Below are positions 1-8,085 of a stretch of 64,000 nt of DNA, one piece after another. The notes under the pieces are model-generated. The model had not been told where the DNA came from. It saw only the letters and a program-made list of their open reading frames with translations, and searched no databases. The DNA is from Halomonas sp. H10-9-1 (GTDB taxonomy: Bacteria; Pseudomonadota; Gammaproteobacteria; Pseudomonadales; Halomonadaceae), in assembly GCF_040147005.1 (NCBI RefSeq), contig NZ_JAMSHO010000001.1, positions 2,914,001 to 2,978,000 on the forward strand, in the 5' to 3' direction. Both the position numbers and the translations under genes were made by a program. How positions within the stretch are numbered: the stretch's first letter is position 1; the number at the start of each line of letters is the position of its first letter.

Positions 1-176
1 GGCCAGCCGTGAGCATGAATAATCTCTTTCAGGCGAAAAGCATTCTGCTCATGCAGGACTTTCATCCGGGGATGATAAGACTCAGACGGCAGCTCGCCGG
101 AATCGAAGAGGTACTGCAATAACCGCTGGTCTTCCGCCATCATAGTGACCAGCTCATCCGCAAGATTCTGATTCAT
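1..176 (-). CDS. DUF6624-like cassette protein, 3' end cut by window edge
   Basis: A reading frame starts at the ATG at 176 and runs off the left edge, giving 59 residues so far. It begins MNQNLADELVTMM and contains an EDQRLL segment, then LKEII and HGWP. The pattern of Asp-Gln near the start and LKxII...GWP later resembles DUF6624 proteins, whose function is unknown. A good ribosome binding site (AAGGAG) lies a few bases upstream of the ATG. The gene directly follows an attC-like site, which is how integron cassette genes are placed, and it is AT-richer than the core genes to the right. Family assignment is tentative because the C-terminus is missing. Confidence 0.6.
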   Translation of the reverse strand, partial: MNQNLADELVTMMAEDQRLLQYLFDSGELPSESYHPRMKVLHEQNAFRLKEIIHAHGW

Positions 177-188
177 GAGCTCCTTACC

Positions 189-258
189 AGTTAACGATTG
201 GCTTTGCGGCGCGCCGGAGCGCAGCGTAGGTGCGTCCGCCAACAGCCACTGGTTATGT
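189..258 (-). repeat. attC-like recombination site 1
   Basis: On the minus strand the site begins with ACATAAC (R'') and ends with GTTAACT (R'), about 70 bp. Its interior is an imperfect inverted repeat: the arm at 235-251 pairs with the arm at 200-215 (TGGCT with AGCCA, a GGCGG block with a CCGC block). ACATAAC is the exact complement of GTTATGT, which opens this cassette at 703-709. That is expected, because the last bases of an attC are contributed by the start of its own cassette. Confidence 0.6.
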
Positions 259-267
259 GGTGGTAGC

Positions 268-669
268 TCAATTTGGAAGCCCCTTGAACTTTGGCACTTC
301 CCCTAACTCCCCATCCCAAGCAGCTTTGCTGGATGAAAAGATGTGCGCTGTTGGCGACATAGAGATATCAGTGTCCAAACACCCTGCCGGAACGATGAGT
401 AAACCTGCGACCCGAGTGTTCGGCAACGCTGAGCCACACATCTTACAAAAACTTTTGCTATGACGAGTGCCTGGAAGCGTAAAGGAAGTCACAGCATCTA
501 CACCCGACCGCCAGACCAATTTAGCTGACTGTGAGAATAAATTTGCCGCATGAGCCGAACCCGTATCTTTTTGGCAATACTGGCAATGGCACAGGTAAAA
601 GCTATCGAACTCACCTTTTACCTCAAAGCTCACGGTGCCACACAGACAAGAACCGATATGATCAGTCAT
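268..669 (-). CDS. GFA / CENP-V-like zinc-binding protein
   Basis: A protein of 133 residues of the glutathione-dependent formaldehyde-activating (GFA, CENP-V/Mss4-like) fold. Zinc-ligand cysteines are visible: CLCG near the N-terminus, CHCQYC around residues 30-35, and CKMCGS around residues 75-80. Family members bind zinc; some act on S-hydroxymethylglutathione, but the substrate of this one cannot be told. The start MTDHIG at 669 is preferred over an upstream ATG at 702 because GGAAGGGG sits just before it and because 702 falls at the edge of the attC site. The gene is the sole cargo between two attC-like sites and so is probably a mobile gene cassette. Confidence 0.85.
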   Translation of the reverse strand: MTDHIGSCLCGTVSFEVKGEFDSFYLCHCQYCQKDTGSAHAANLFSQSAKLVWRSGVDAVTSFTLPGTRHSKSFCKMCGSALPNTRVAGLLIVPAGCLDTDISMSPTAHIFSSSKAAWDGELGEVPKFKGLPN

Positions 670-702
670 CAGAACCCCTTCCATGGCCTGTGGATAGTAC
701 AC

Positions 703-761
703 ACATAACTGTTCAGCATTTCTTCGCCGTGCGCAGCATGGCGGATAAATGCCTGTTGGAC
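703..761 (-). repeat. attC-like recombination site 2
   Basis: On the minus strand the 59-bp site runs from GTCCAAC (exact fit to RYYYAAC) to GTTATGT. The interior pairs as CAGGCATTT against AAATGCTG with one unpaired base, followed by CCGCC against GGCG; an unpaired extrahelical base in the stem is a hallmark of attC folding. Size and layout fit a canonical integron attC (59-base element). Confidence 0.7.
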
Positions 762-780
762 TAAGCCGCCCATCAGACTG

Positions 781-1103
781 CTAAACGGCTTCTATAGGGT
801 ATTGTATTGGCCGGTGTGCGACCTGAGACGTCAGGTCGCGCGCATACGGATCTGTTGTGACGCGCTCGGGTCGTGATGTTGGCCATGATCCCAGTTCCCT
901 CCGGGCCCAATTTGCCCCAACGTAGCGCGCCTGCTGGTCGAAATCCATCACCGGGACGAGCGCCGCTGCGACCCGCGAGCGGGCCGGATCGCCGAGCCCG
1001 TTGAGTGAGTAGCGCGTTAACTCATGCTCGATAGCGTGGCTCCCTATGGTTGTGGGGTCGGCTACGTTTGAGTCGCCGGGGCGACACTCTCGACGGGTCG
1101 AGC
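781..1103 (-). pseudogene. Decayed coding fragment, possibly iron-containing alcohol dehydrogenase
   Basis: An open frame without a convincing start runs on the minus strand from inside the neighbouring lipoprotein tail to a TAG at 781-783, 20 bp before attC site 2. It contains HAIEHELTRYSL at about 1006-1041 and then ALVPVMDFDQQARYVG. The HxIEHEL block and the following xLVPxVM-like block recall the C-terminal half of iron-containing alcohol dehydrogenases, but the HG metal-ligand segment is not seen. High GC makes long open frames common, so this is weak. No other gene is visible between 670 and 1103. Confidence 0.25.
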
Positions 1104-1709
1104 CTAGAGAGTGCCCTCGCTACCCATGAACTGGACGCCCGCGGTGGTGCCGTCGCGGTAGGCAATGCATTGCCAGGGAGCATCCTGCGCGCCGACGGCC
1201 GCGCGCACCAGGGTGCCGGCCTCGGCGAAGGACGAGTCGATCAGTCGCACATCGCGATTACCGGTCTGGCTGATGATGGCCGCGAGGCAGGCCTGCTCCG
1301 CCGCCGTCGGCGTGGCCGACGCGGTGCCGCCCGCGCCACATTCGGCGGGCGAGACGGAGGTCACCGAGGTATAGCGACCGTCACCCGTCACGATCTCGGC
1401 GCACTTCTTCGCCGAGGCGTTGTACCAATACGCTGTCAGGCCCTCCGTCCGGACCAGCTCATAGCCGCGTACACGCAGACCGCCCTCCGCTTGCCCCGCC
1501 CGGGCGCCGACGAAGCCCGACAGGTCAGCCGTCATTCCTTGAACGGCACCGCTCACGGACGCACTGCTGGCGGTGCTGCTCGTGAGTGCGCTGTTGGCAG
1601 AGTCGCTCATGGGCGCACTGCTTACGTTGCCGGTTCCGCCACAGCCGGCGAGTGACAGCGCTCCGAGCGCCAGCACGATCACGCAAGCCTTGTTGCTGCG
1701 TTTTTTCAT
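1104..1709 (-). CDS. Uncharacterised lipoprotein
   Basis: A 201-residue protein with a lipoprotein signal: charged MKKR start, hydrophobic stretch, and lipobox LAGC at about residues 20-23, so the mature protein should be anchored to a membrane through an acylated cysteine. A Ser/Thr/Ala-rich linker (residues 30-55) precedes a globular part containing four cysteines (KKCAE, PAECG, QACLA, WQCIA), possibly two disulfides. No family is recognised. AGAGGAA upstream of the ATG supports the start. It stands alone, divergent from the molybdenum hydroxylase genes. Confidence 0.75.
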   Translation of the reverse strand: MKKRSNKACVIVLALGALSLAGCGGTGNVSSAPMSDSANSALTSSTASSASVSGAVQGMTADLSGFVGARAGQAEGGLRVRGYELVRTEGLTAYWYNASAKKCAEIVTGDGRYTSVTSVSPAECGAGGTASATPTAAEQACLAAIISQTGNRDVRLIDSSFAEAGTLVRAAVGAQDAPWQCIAYRDGTTAGVQFMGSEGTL

Positions 1710-1767
1710 GTCGGATTCCTCTTCATCGCTGTTGCCATGAAGCCCTGCTTACCGGGAGCAGATCTTC

Positions 1768-1795
1768 GCCAGCCGAAGTGCTGGCCGTCTTTTTT
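1768..1795 (+). terminator. Orphan rho-independent terminator-like hairpin
   Basis: GCCAGC (1768-1773) pairs with GCTGGC (1780-1785) across a 6-base loop and is followed by CGTC and a run of T to 1795. It points rightward, but no plus-strand gene lies upstream, so it would end a short untranslated or antisense transcript, or act as an attenuator. Confidence 0.45.
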
Positions 1796-1858
1796 ATGTC
1801 TTGAGCCGTTCGGCATCGTCAAACACTACTGAAGATAGCGGCTGCCCACGCGGACCAC

Positions 1859-1877
1859 TGATTAATTTGATCAATCA
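1859..1877. promoter_or_regulatory. AT-rich palindrome, possible operator
   Basis: TGATT (1859-1863) and AATCA (1873-1877) are inverted copies around a 9-bp centre containing TTGATCAA. It is an AT-rich island in GC-rich DNA between divergent genes, so it could be a regulator binding site. No regulator is identified. Confidence 0.3.
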
Positions 1878-2111
1878 TGGGCTTTCCCAGCGTCATCATC
1901 GGCGAACATCACGGTAAGGTGGGGCTTTCTTCCTGCTCGAAGCGCTGCAGCATCGGATGTGACACCGCCATCCATGAATTCGCTTCATAACAGCATCCTG
2001 GCTGACAGGCTTGTTCCCTGGCGTCTCCCTTGCCACCGTGTAGGGCGGTTCGACCCGTATCGCCTCGACGGTCGTGCCCCCCGAACCGACAGAAAGCTCC
2101 AGGAGAGAGTG

Positions 2112-2579
2112 ATGCCCACCCTGACGATCAACGGCCAACAGCATGACGTGGACGTGCCGGAGCGGATGCCGCTGCTCTGGGCGCTGCGCGACGTGGTCAA
2201 CCTGCCCGGCACCAAGTTCGGCTGTGGCATGGGCCTGTGCGGCGCCTGCACGGTACATCTGGACGGCCAGGCCACGCGCTCCTGCATCACCCCGGTCTCC
2301 GCCGCCCAGGGGCGCGTGATCACCACCATCGAGGCGCTGGCCGAGGACGCCACCGGCCAGAAGGTCCAGCAGGCCTGGCTGGATCTGGGCGTGGCGCAGT
2401 GCGGCTACTGCCAGAGCGGCCAGATCATGAGCGCCACCGCGCTGCTCAAGCAGACGCCGGACCCCAGCGACGCGCAGATCGTCGAGGCCATGAGCGGCAA
2501 TCTCTGCCGCTGCGGCACCTACCAGCGCATCCAGCAGGCGATCCACCGCGCCGCCGGCCACGAGGAGGAGCAGGCATGA
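2112..2579 (+). CDS. Molybdenum hydroxylase 2Fe-2S subunit (IorA-like)
   Basis: A 155-residue small subunit of a xanthine-oxidase-family hydroxylase, of the isoquinoline 1-oxidoreductase / aldehyde oxidase type, carrying electrons from the molybdenum site through two 2Fe-2S clusters. The N-terminal plant-type ferredoxin domain shows [15 protein letters not shown] with the fourth cysteine in RSCI. The C-terminal helical domain has CGYCQSG and [11 protein letters not shown]. The length fits the family. The start at 2112 follows AGGAGAGAG. It overlaps the next gene by 4 bp (ATGA), so the two subunits are probably co-translated. The substrate cannot be deduced. Confidence 0.93.
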   Translation: MPTLTINGQQHDVDVPERMPLLWALRDVVNLPGTKFGCGMGLCGACTVHLDGQATRSCITPVSAAQGRVITTIEALAEDATGQKVQQAWLDLGVAQCGYCQSGQIMSATALLKQTPDPSDAQIVEAMSGNLCRCGTYQRIQQAIHRAAGHEEEQA

Positions 2580-4921
2580 GTGACACTCGCGACACGCTGC
2601 TGCTGGCCAACGTCAGCCGCCGCCACGTGCTCAAGGGCCTGGCGGCCACCGGGGCGCTGGTGCTCGCCGCGCGCTGGGACCTGTCCCTGGCCCAGGAGGA
2701 GGAACAACAGTATGGCGCCGACGCCATGCCCCACGGCTGGGTGGACGACCCCAACGTCTTCCTCCATATCGCCCCGGACGGCACGGTCACCGTGGTCAAC
2801 CATCGCGCCGAGATGGGCCAGGGGATCCGCACCAGCCTGGTGATGGTGGCCGCCGACGAGCTGGGCGCCGACTGGGCGCGCGTCCGTGTCGAGCAGGCGC
2901 CGGGCGACGAGGAGACCTACGGCAACCAGAACACCGACGGCTCGCGCAGCATGCGCCACTGGTTCGATCCCATGCGCCGCGCCGCGGCCTCGGCGCGCAC
3001 CATGCTCGAGCAGGCGGCGGCCGCCCGGTGGGGCGTGCCGGTCGACGAGTGCCGGGCCGGCGTCCAGGTGATCGTCCACGCGCCCAGCGGCCGGGAATTC
3101 GGCTTCGGCGAACTCGCCGCCGCGGCCAGCCAGCTGCCGGTGCCGGAGCGCGACACCCTGCGCCTCAAGTCCCGCGACGAATGGCGCTACATCGGCCAGC
3201 CGACCGGCCCGACCCGCGAGCGGCGCGGCGACGCGGTCAACCGTCCGCTGGCCATCGACGGCGAGACGATCGTCCAGGGCCGTGCCGTGTACGGGGCCGA
3301 CGTGCGCCGCGACGACATGCTGTTCGCGGTGATCGCCCGGCCGCCCGTCTACGGCGCGAGGCTCGCCAGCGTCGACGACACCGCCGCCCTGGCGGTGCCG
3401 GGTGTGCGGCGTACGGTGACGATCGAGGGCACCGGCCAGCCCGCCGGCTTCCAGCCACTGGGCGGCGTGGCGGTGGTGGCCGACAACACCTGGGCGGCCA
3501 TTGAGGGCCGCAAGGCGCTGACGCTCGAGTGGGACCTCGAGCCCGCGGGCAACAATGCCGACTACGACTCGGCGGCGTATTACGAGACCCTGGAGGCAGC
3601 CTCGCGCTCGCCAGGGCAGATCATCCGCGACCACGGCGATACCGAGGCCGCCCTCGGGGAGGCCGAGACGCGTCTCGAGGCGACCTACAGCATGCCGCAC
3701 ATGGCCCAGGCGCCCATGGAGCCGCCGGTGGCCCTGGCCCGGGTGGCCGACGGCCGCGCCGAGATCTGGGCGCCGGTGCAGAATCCCCAGGCCGCGCGCG
3801 AGGGCGTCGCCAGTCTTCTGGGGCTGGAGTACGAGAACGTGACCGTCCACGTGACCCTGCTGGGCGGCGGCTTCGGTCGCAAGTCCAAGCCCGACTACAT
3901 CTTCGAGGCCGCCAGCCTGGCCGCCGAGCTGGAGGGGCGCCCGGTGCGGGTGCAGTGGACCCGCGAGGACGACCTCCACCACGCCTACTTCCATGCGGTG
4001 TCGCTGGATCGCCTGGAGGCGGGCCTGGACGCCGACGGCACGGCGGTCGGCTGGCGCCACCGCACCCTGTCGCCGAGCATCGGCTCGCTGTTCGCCGAGG
4101 ATCCCGAGCACAAGCAGGCGTTCGAGCTCGGCATGGGCTTCAACACCCTGCCCTTCGACATCCCCGCCATCCGCCTGGAGAACCCCGAGGCCGAGGCCCA
4201 TGTGCGCATCGGCTGGTTCCGCTCAGTGTTCAACCTGCCCCACGCCTTCGCCATCCAGAGCTTCGCCGCCGAGCTCGCCGCCGCCGCTGGGCGCGACCAC
4301 CGCGACTACCTGCTCGAGCTGCTCGGCCCGGCGCGCCGGATCGACCCGCGGGAGATCGGCGAGAGCTGGAACTATGATGAGGACCCGGAGCGCTACCCGA
4401 TCGACATCGGCCGGCTGCGCGGGGTGATCGAGACCGCCACCGAGGCGGCCGAGTGGGATCGCGAGCGCCCCGCAGGCCGCGGCCTGGGCCTGGCCGTGCA
4501 TCACAGCTTCGCCTCCTACGCCGCCGTGGTCTTCGACGTGGAGGTCGATGAGGCCGGCGAGCTCACCATCCACAGCGCCGACATCGCCTTCGACTGCGGT
4601 CCGCAGGTCAACCCCGAGCGCATCCGTGCGCAGATGGAGGGCTCCTGCATCATGGGGATCGGCATCGCCCTGCACAGCGAGATCACCGCCAGCGACGGGC
4701 GCATCGAGCAGGACAACTTCCACCAGTACCTGATCCCGCGCATGGCGAACGCGCCCCGGGTGACCCGCGTGCACCTGATCAACGACGATCCCGAGGTGGC
4801 CATGGGCGGCGTCGGCGAGCCGGGGCTCCCCCCGGTGGCACCGGCCTTGTGCAATGCCATCTACGCAGCCTCGGGCAAGCGCATCCGGCGCCTGCCTGTC
4901 GGCAATCAGCTGGTGAGCTGA
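2576..4921 (+). CDS. Molybdenum hydroxylase molybdopterin-binding subunit (IorB-like)
   Basis: A 781-residue catalytic subunit binding molybdopterin cytosine dinucleotide, partner of the preceding iron-sulphur protein. Near the N-terminus [19 protein letters not shown] is a Tat signal, so the folded complex should be exported to the periplasm. The body shows [25 protein letters not shown] and, near the C-terminus, [10 protein letters not shown] with the expected catalytic glutamate. Long antisense frames over this gene are GC shadows. Known relatives oxidise N-heterocycles or aldehydes; which applies here is unknown. The gene is followed by the remains of the accessory genes that normally help mature such enzymes. 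Confidence 0.92.
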   Translation: MSDTRDTLLLANVSRRHVLKGLAATGALVLAARWDLSLAQEEEQQYGADAMPHGWVDDPNVFLHIAPDGTVTVVNHRAEMGQGIRTSLVMVAADELGADWARVRVEQAPGDEETYGNQNTDGSRSMRHWFDPMRRAAASARTMLEQAAAARWGVPVDECRAGVQVIVHAPSGREFGFGELAAAASQLPVPERDTLRLKSRDEWRYIGQPTGPTRERRGDAVNRPLAIDGETIVQGRAVYGADVRRDDMLFAVIARPPVYGARLASVDDTAALAVPGVRRTVTIEGTGQPAGFQPLGGVAVVADNTWAAIEGRKALTLEWDLEPAGNNADYDSAAYYETLEAASRSPGQIIRDHGDTEAALGEAETRLEATYSMPHMAQAPMEPPVALARVADGRAEIWAPVQNPQAAREGVASLLGLEYENVTVHVTLLGGGFGRKSKPDYIFEAASLAAELEGRPVRVQWTREDDLHHAYFHAVSLDRLEAGLDADGTAVGWRHRTLSPSIGSLFAEDPEHKQAFELGMGFNTLPFDIPAIRLENPEAEAHVRIGWFRSVFNLPHAFAIQSFAAELAAAAGRDHRDYLLELLGPARRIDPREIGESWNYDEDPERYPIDIGRLRGVIETATEAAEWDRERPAGRGLGLAVHHSFASYAAVVFDVEVDEAGELTIHSADIAFDCGPQVNPERIRAQMEGSCIMGIGIALHSEITASDGRIEQDNFHQYLIPRMANAPRVTRVHLINDDPEVAMGGVGEPGLPPVAPALCNAIYAASGKRIRRLPVGNQLVS

Positions 4922-4923
4922 CC

Positions 4924-5126
4924 ATGCAGCATCTGGACCGGCAAGTGATCGAGCGCGCCCTGGCGTGGACCCGCGAGGGGCAGGCCTTATGGCTATGCAC
5001 GGTGCTCGCCACCTTCGGCGCTACCCCGAGCGCTGCGGCCTCCTCAAGGTCGAGGATCCCGGCGTGCTCCTCGATATCGACGTCGTCGGTGACCTCCCCC
5101 GGGGTGCCCGGCACCGCGGGGCCTGA
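4924..5126 (+). pseudogene. xdhC / mocA fusion remnant (deletion scar)
   Basis: Three bases after the hydroxylase a frame starts MQHLDRQVIERALAW and continues EGQALWLCTVLATFGATP, a clear XdhC N-terminus (XdhC helps insert sulfurated cofactor into these enzymes). After about 33 codons the XdhC match stops. In the next frame the sequence reads LLKVEDPGVLLDIDVVGDL, which matches the C-terminal end of MocA-type cytidylyltransferases (usually DPGVLLDIDTPEDL), then a TGA at 5124. The simplest reading is a deletion that joined the start of xdhC to the end of mocA. Both functions are lost here, so cofactor maturation would need other copies. Confidence 0.75.
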
Positions 5127-5174
5127 CGGCGGCCGCGGACCGACGGACCTATCGCACTCAGCTGAGTCACGCCC

Positions 5175-5654
5175 TCAGCGACGCCGCGCCGCGGGCGGCT
5201 CGCCGAGGTCGTGGGCGCCGCCGTGGGAGGTCTCGCTGTCGCACAGCCGGTGGTCGCTTAGCACCTCGATGATGCGACAGCTCTCCACCTTGCCGCCGGC
5301 GCACTGGCCGACCATCCGCTTCAGTTCGTCGCGCAGCGCGGCGAGCCGCCGTAGCCGCGACTCCACCTCCTCCAGATGGTGCTTGGCGAGGGCGTCGACC
5401 TCGTCGCAGCACATGTCGGGCCGGTCCGACATCGCCAGCAGCTCGCGTACCGCCTCCACCGAGAAGCCGAAGTCCCGGGCGTGGCGGATGAAGGTCAGCC
5501 GCCGCACGGCGTCTTCTCCGTAGCGGCGCTGCCCGCCTTCGGTGCGCGAGGCCGCCCGCAGCAGCCCGACCTGCTCGTAGTAGCGCACGGTTTCCGGCCG
5601 GCAGCCGGCCCGCCGGGCCAGCGCGCCGATGCCGAGGGTGGGCGTCTCCGACAT
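5175..5654 (-). CDS. MerR-family heavy-metal-responsive regulator (CadR/ZntR/PbrR type)
   Basis: A 159-residue regulator. The N-terminal winged helix-turn-helix reads IGALARRAGCRPETVRYYEQ, typical of MerR proteins, followed by the dimerisation helix. Metal-ligand cysteines are present: CC around residue 81 and a later pair in CAGGKVESC, the arrangement used by Zn, Cd and Pb sensors. A His/Cys-containing tail (DHRLCDSE) may add ligands. AGGAGG before the ATG supports the start. It is divergent from the P-type ATPase and should activate it by untwisting the 19-bp-spaced promoter at 5729-5759. Which metal it prefers cannot be read from sequence alone. Confidence 0.9.
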   Translation of the reverse strand: MSETPTLGIGALARRAGCRPETVRYYEQVGLLRAASRTEGGQRRYGEDAVRRLTFIRHARDFGFSVEAVRELLAMSDRPDMCCDEVDALAKHHLEEVESRLRRLAALRDELKRMVGQCAGGKVESCRIIEVLSDHRLCDSETSHGGAHDLGEPPAARRR

Positions 5655-5728
5655 GAGGACCTCCTCGCTGCAGGGGTGGGCTTTTTCACTCGGCCCTGTT
5701 TATGGGGGCTTACACCTCAGACCGCCAC

Positions 5729-5759
5729 TTGAACCTATAGTTACTACAGGGTTTAGGCT
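5729..5759 (+). promoter_or_regulatory. MerR-type operator and promoter of the P-type ATPase gene
   Basis: A -35-like TTGAAC (5729-5734) and a -10-like TAGGCT (5754-5759) are separated by 19 bp, longer than the usual 17. Between them lies the dyad CCTATAG (5734-5740) / CTACAGG (5744-5750), differing from perfect symmetry at one base. Over-long spacing with a central dyad is the signature of promoters activated by MerR-family metal sensors. Confidence 0.85.
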
Positions 5760-5791
5760 TGAGATATTACCCCACGGAGAGGAACCCCGCC

Positions 5792-7984
5792 ATGACAGCA
5801 TCCACACCCACACCCACCGCCGCGACCCTGACGCTGCGCGTCGAGGGCATGGATTGCGGCGGCTGCGAGCGCAAGGTCGAGTCGGCGCTGGGTCGCCTGG
5901 AGGGCATCGCCGAGGTCTCGGCCAGCTCGGTCACCGGCTCGGTCCGGCTGCACTTTTCTACACGCCCGCCTGCACACTCGCCCGCACACGCGGCGATCGA
6001 GCGTACGCTTCATGAGCTCGGCTACCGCCTGATCAGCGAGGAAGAGGCGGCCGCGCCGGAGGCACCGGCGCCCTGGTGGCGCACCGCCAAGGGCCGGCTG
6101 GTGCTGGTCACCGGCGGCCTGCTGCTGGCGGCCTTCGCGCTGCGCCTGGCCTGGCCGGCACTCGGCCAGTGGCCCTTCGTCGCCGCCACCGCGGTGGGGC
6201 TGGTGCCCATCGTGCAGGGCGCCTGGGGCGCGCTGAAGCAGCGCAATCCCTTCACCATCGAGATGCTGATGAGCATCGCCGCGCTGGGGGCGCTGGCCAT
6301 CGACGCCGCCGCCGAGGCCGCGGTGGTGGTCTTCCTGTTCGCCGTGGGCGAGCTGCTGGAGGGCGTGGCCGCCTCCCGGGCGCGGCGCAGCATCTCGGCG
6401 CTGGCGGACCTCACGCCCTCGACGGCACGACTGCTCGAAGGCGACGACACCCGCGAGGTGCCGGCCGCCACCCTCGCGCCCGGCCAACGGGTGCTGGTCC
6501 GCCCCGGCGACCGGGTGCCCTGCGACGGGCGCATCCTCGCCGGGGCCTCGGAGCTCGACGAGTCGCCGATCAACGGCGAGTCGGTACCCCGTGCGCGGGC
6601 GCCCGGTGACGACGTCTTCGCCGGCACCGTGAACCTGGAGGCCGCCCTGGAGGTGGAGGTGACGCGGCGCGCCGAGGACAACACCATCGCCCGGGTCGTT
6701 CGCCTGGTCGAGGAGGCCCAGGCCGCCAAGGCGCCGGTCGCCCGCTTCATCGACCGCTTCGCGCGCTACTACATGCCGGCGGTGATCGGGCTCGCCCTGC
6801 TGATGGCCGTGGCGCCGCCGCTGGTCGCGGGCATGGCGTGGTCGGAAGCGATCTACCGGGCACTCGCGCTGCTGCTGATCGCCTGCCCCTGCGCGCTGGT
6901 GATCTCGACCCCCGCGGCGATCGCCGCCGGGCTCTCGGCCGGCGCCCGGCGCGGCCTGCTGATCAAGGGCGGCGCGGTGCTGGAGCAGCTCGGCAAGCTC
7001 AAGCTGGTGGCGCTGGACAAGACCGGCACGCTGACCGCAGGCCGCCCACGCGTCACCGATGTGGAGGCCCTGGATTCCGGGCACGACGAGGGTGAGATCC
7101 TGCGGCTGGCCGCGGCACTCGAGCGCGACGCCAGCCACCCCATCGCCGTGGCGATCCTGGCCCACGCCGAACACCAGGGTCTCTCGGTGCCACGGGCAAG
7201 CGAGAGCCGCGCCCTGGCCGGCCGCGGGGTCGCCGGGCGTGTCGAGGGCCGAGCACTCTCGCTGATCACCCCGCGCCATCTGACGGAACGGGGTGCTCTG
7301 TCCGACGAGCTCAAGGCGCGGATCGCCGAGCGGGAGCAGGCCGGCAAGAGCCTGGCGGTGCTGGTCGAGGACGAACGGCCGCTGGGGCTGATCGCGGTGC
7401 GCGACGAGCCCCGCGAGGATGCCCGCCACGGCCTGGCGGCACTGTCGCGCCTCGGTGTGCGGGCGGTGATGCTCAGCGGCGACAACGCCCGTACCGCCGC
7501 CGCCATCGGCGAGCAGCTGGGCATCGAGGCCCACGGCGAGCTGATGCCCGAGGACAAGGCCCAGCGCGTGCGGGCGTGGCAGGCCGCCGGCCAGGGGCCG
7601 GTCGGCAAGGTGGGCGACGGCATCAACGACGCCCCGGCGCTGGCGACCGCCGAGGTGGGCATCGCCATGGGCGGCGGTACCGACGTGGCCCTGGAGACGG
7701 CGGATGCGGCGCTGCTCAAGGATCGCGTGAGCGGCATCGCCGAGCTGGTCGACCTCTCCCGGGCCACGCTGCGCAACATCAAGACCAACGTCGCCCTGGC
7801 ACTGGGCCTGAAGGCGGTCTTCCTGGTCACCACGGCGCTCGGCATCACCGGCATGTGGATCGCGGTGATGGCGGATACCGGCGCCACGGTGCTGGTGACG
7901 CTCAACGCCATGCGCCTGCTCGGCTACCGCTTCTCGCCGGGAGTCGCTCCGGCGGAGGCCCGGCCCGCCTCGGCCGGGTCGTGA
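5792..7984 (+). CDS. zntA: Zn/Cd/Pb-exporting P1B-type ATPase
   Basis: A 730-residue heavy-metal efflux pump of the inner membrane that exports divalent soft metals using ATP. A single N-terminal metal-binding domain carries GMDCGGC at residues 19-25. The transmembrane metal site is C365-P-C367 (ACPCALVIS), the phosphorylation motif DKTGTLT starts near D409, the HP motif occurs in SHPIAV, and the hinge motif GDGINDAP is near residue 609. The start at 5792 has GGAGAGGA upstream. It is transcribed away from the MerR regulator with the expected operator between them. The CPC motif plus the neighbour indicate a Zn/Cd/Pb rather than a purely copper pump. Confidence 0.95.
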   Translation: MTASTPTPTAATLTLRVEGMDCGGCERKVESALGRLEGIAEVSASSVTGSVRLHFSTRPPAHSPAHAAIERTLHELGYRLISEEEAAAPEAPAPWWRTAKGRLVLVTGGLLLAAFALRLAWPALGQWPFVAATAVGLVPIVQGAWGALKQRNPFTIEMLMSIAALGALAIDAAAEAAVVVFLFAVGELLEGVAASRARRSISALADLTPSTARLLEGDDTREVPAATLAPGQRVLVRPGDRVPCDGRILAGASELDESPINGESVPRARAPGDDVFAGTVNLEAALEVEVTRRAEDNTIARVVRLVEEAQAAKAPVARFIDRFARYYMPAVIGLALLMAVAPPLVAGMAWSEAIYRALALLLIACPCALVISTPAAIAAGLSAGARRGLLIKGGAVLEQLGKLKLVALDKTGTLTAGRPRVTDVEALDSGHDEGEILRLAAALERDASHPIAVAILAHAEHQGLSVPRASESRALAGRGVAGRVEGRALSLITPRHLTERGALSDELKARIAEREQAGKSLAVLVEDERPLGLIAVRDEPREDARHGLAALSRLGVRAVMLSGDNARTAAAIGEQLGIEAHGELMPEDKAQRVRAWQAAGQGPVGKVGDGINDAPALATAEVGIAMGGGTDVALETADAALLKDRVSGIAELVDLSRATLRNIKTNVALALGLKAVFLVTTALGITGMWIAVMADTGATVLVTLNAMRLLGYRFSPGVAPAEARPASAGS

Positions 7985-8085
7985 CGCCCTCCCGGTCCGG
8001 AAGGAAGCTGAGCGTACGCGACTCGCTGCCGCACTCTCGGTGACCTACCGGGACAAGCCGCTGATTCGCTGCCTGGCCCTTCCGG

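Larger units (their letters stand above)
1710..2111. other. Intergenic region between divergent genes
   Basis: No gene is supported in these 402 bp. It must contain the promoters for the lipoprotein (leftward) and the molybdenum hydroxylase operon (rightward). Two structures stand out: a hairpin plus T-run at 1768-1795 pointing right, and an AT-rich palindrome at 1859-1877. The rest shows nothing I can assign. Confidence 0.5.

Noticed and set aside
2519..4201. Long open frame on the minus strand over the molybdenum hydroxylase
   Set aside because: Composition is low-complexity Gly/Ala/Arg/His, has no family match, and mirrors a gene with clear motifs; a GC-rich shadow.
5753..7534. Long minus-strand frame over the P-type ATPase
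   Set aside because: Antisense to a gene with all P-type ATPase motifs; residue content typical of reverse-frame artefacts.
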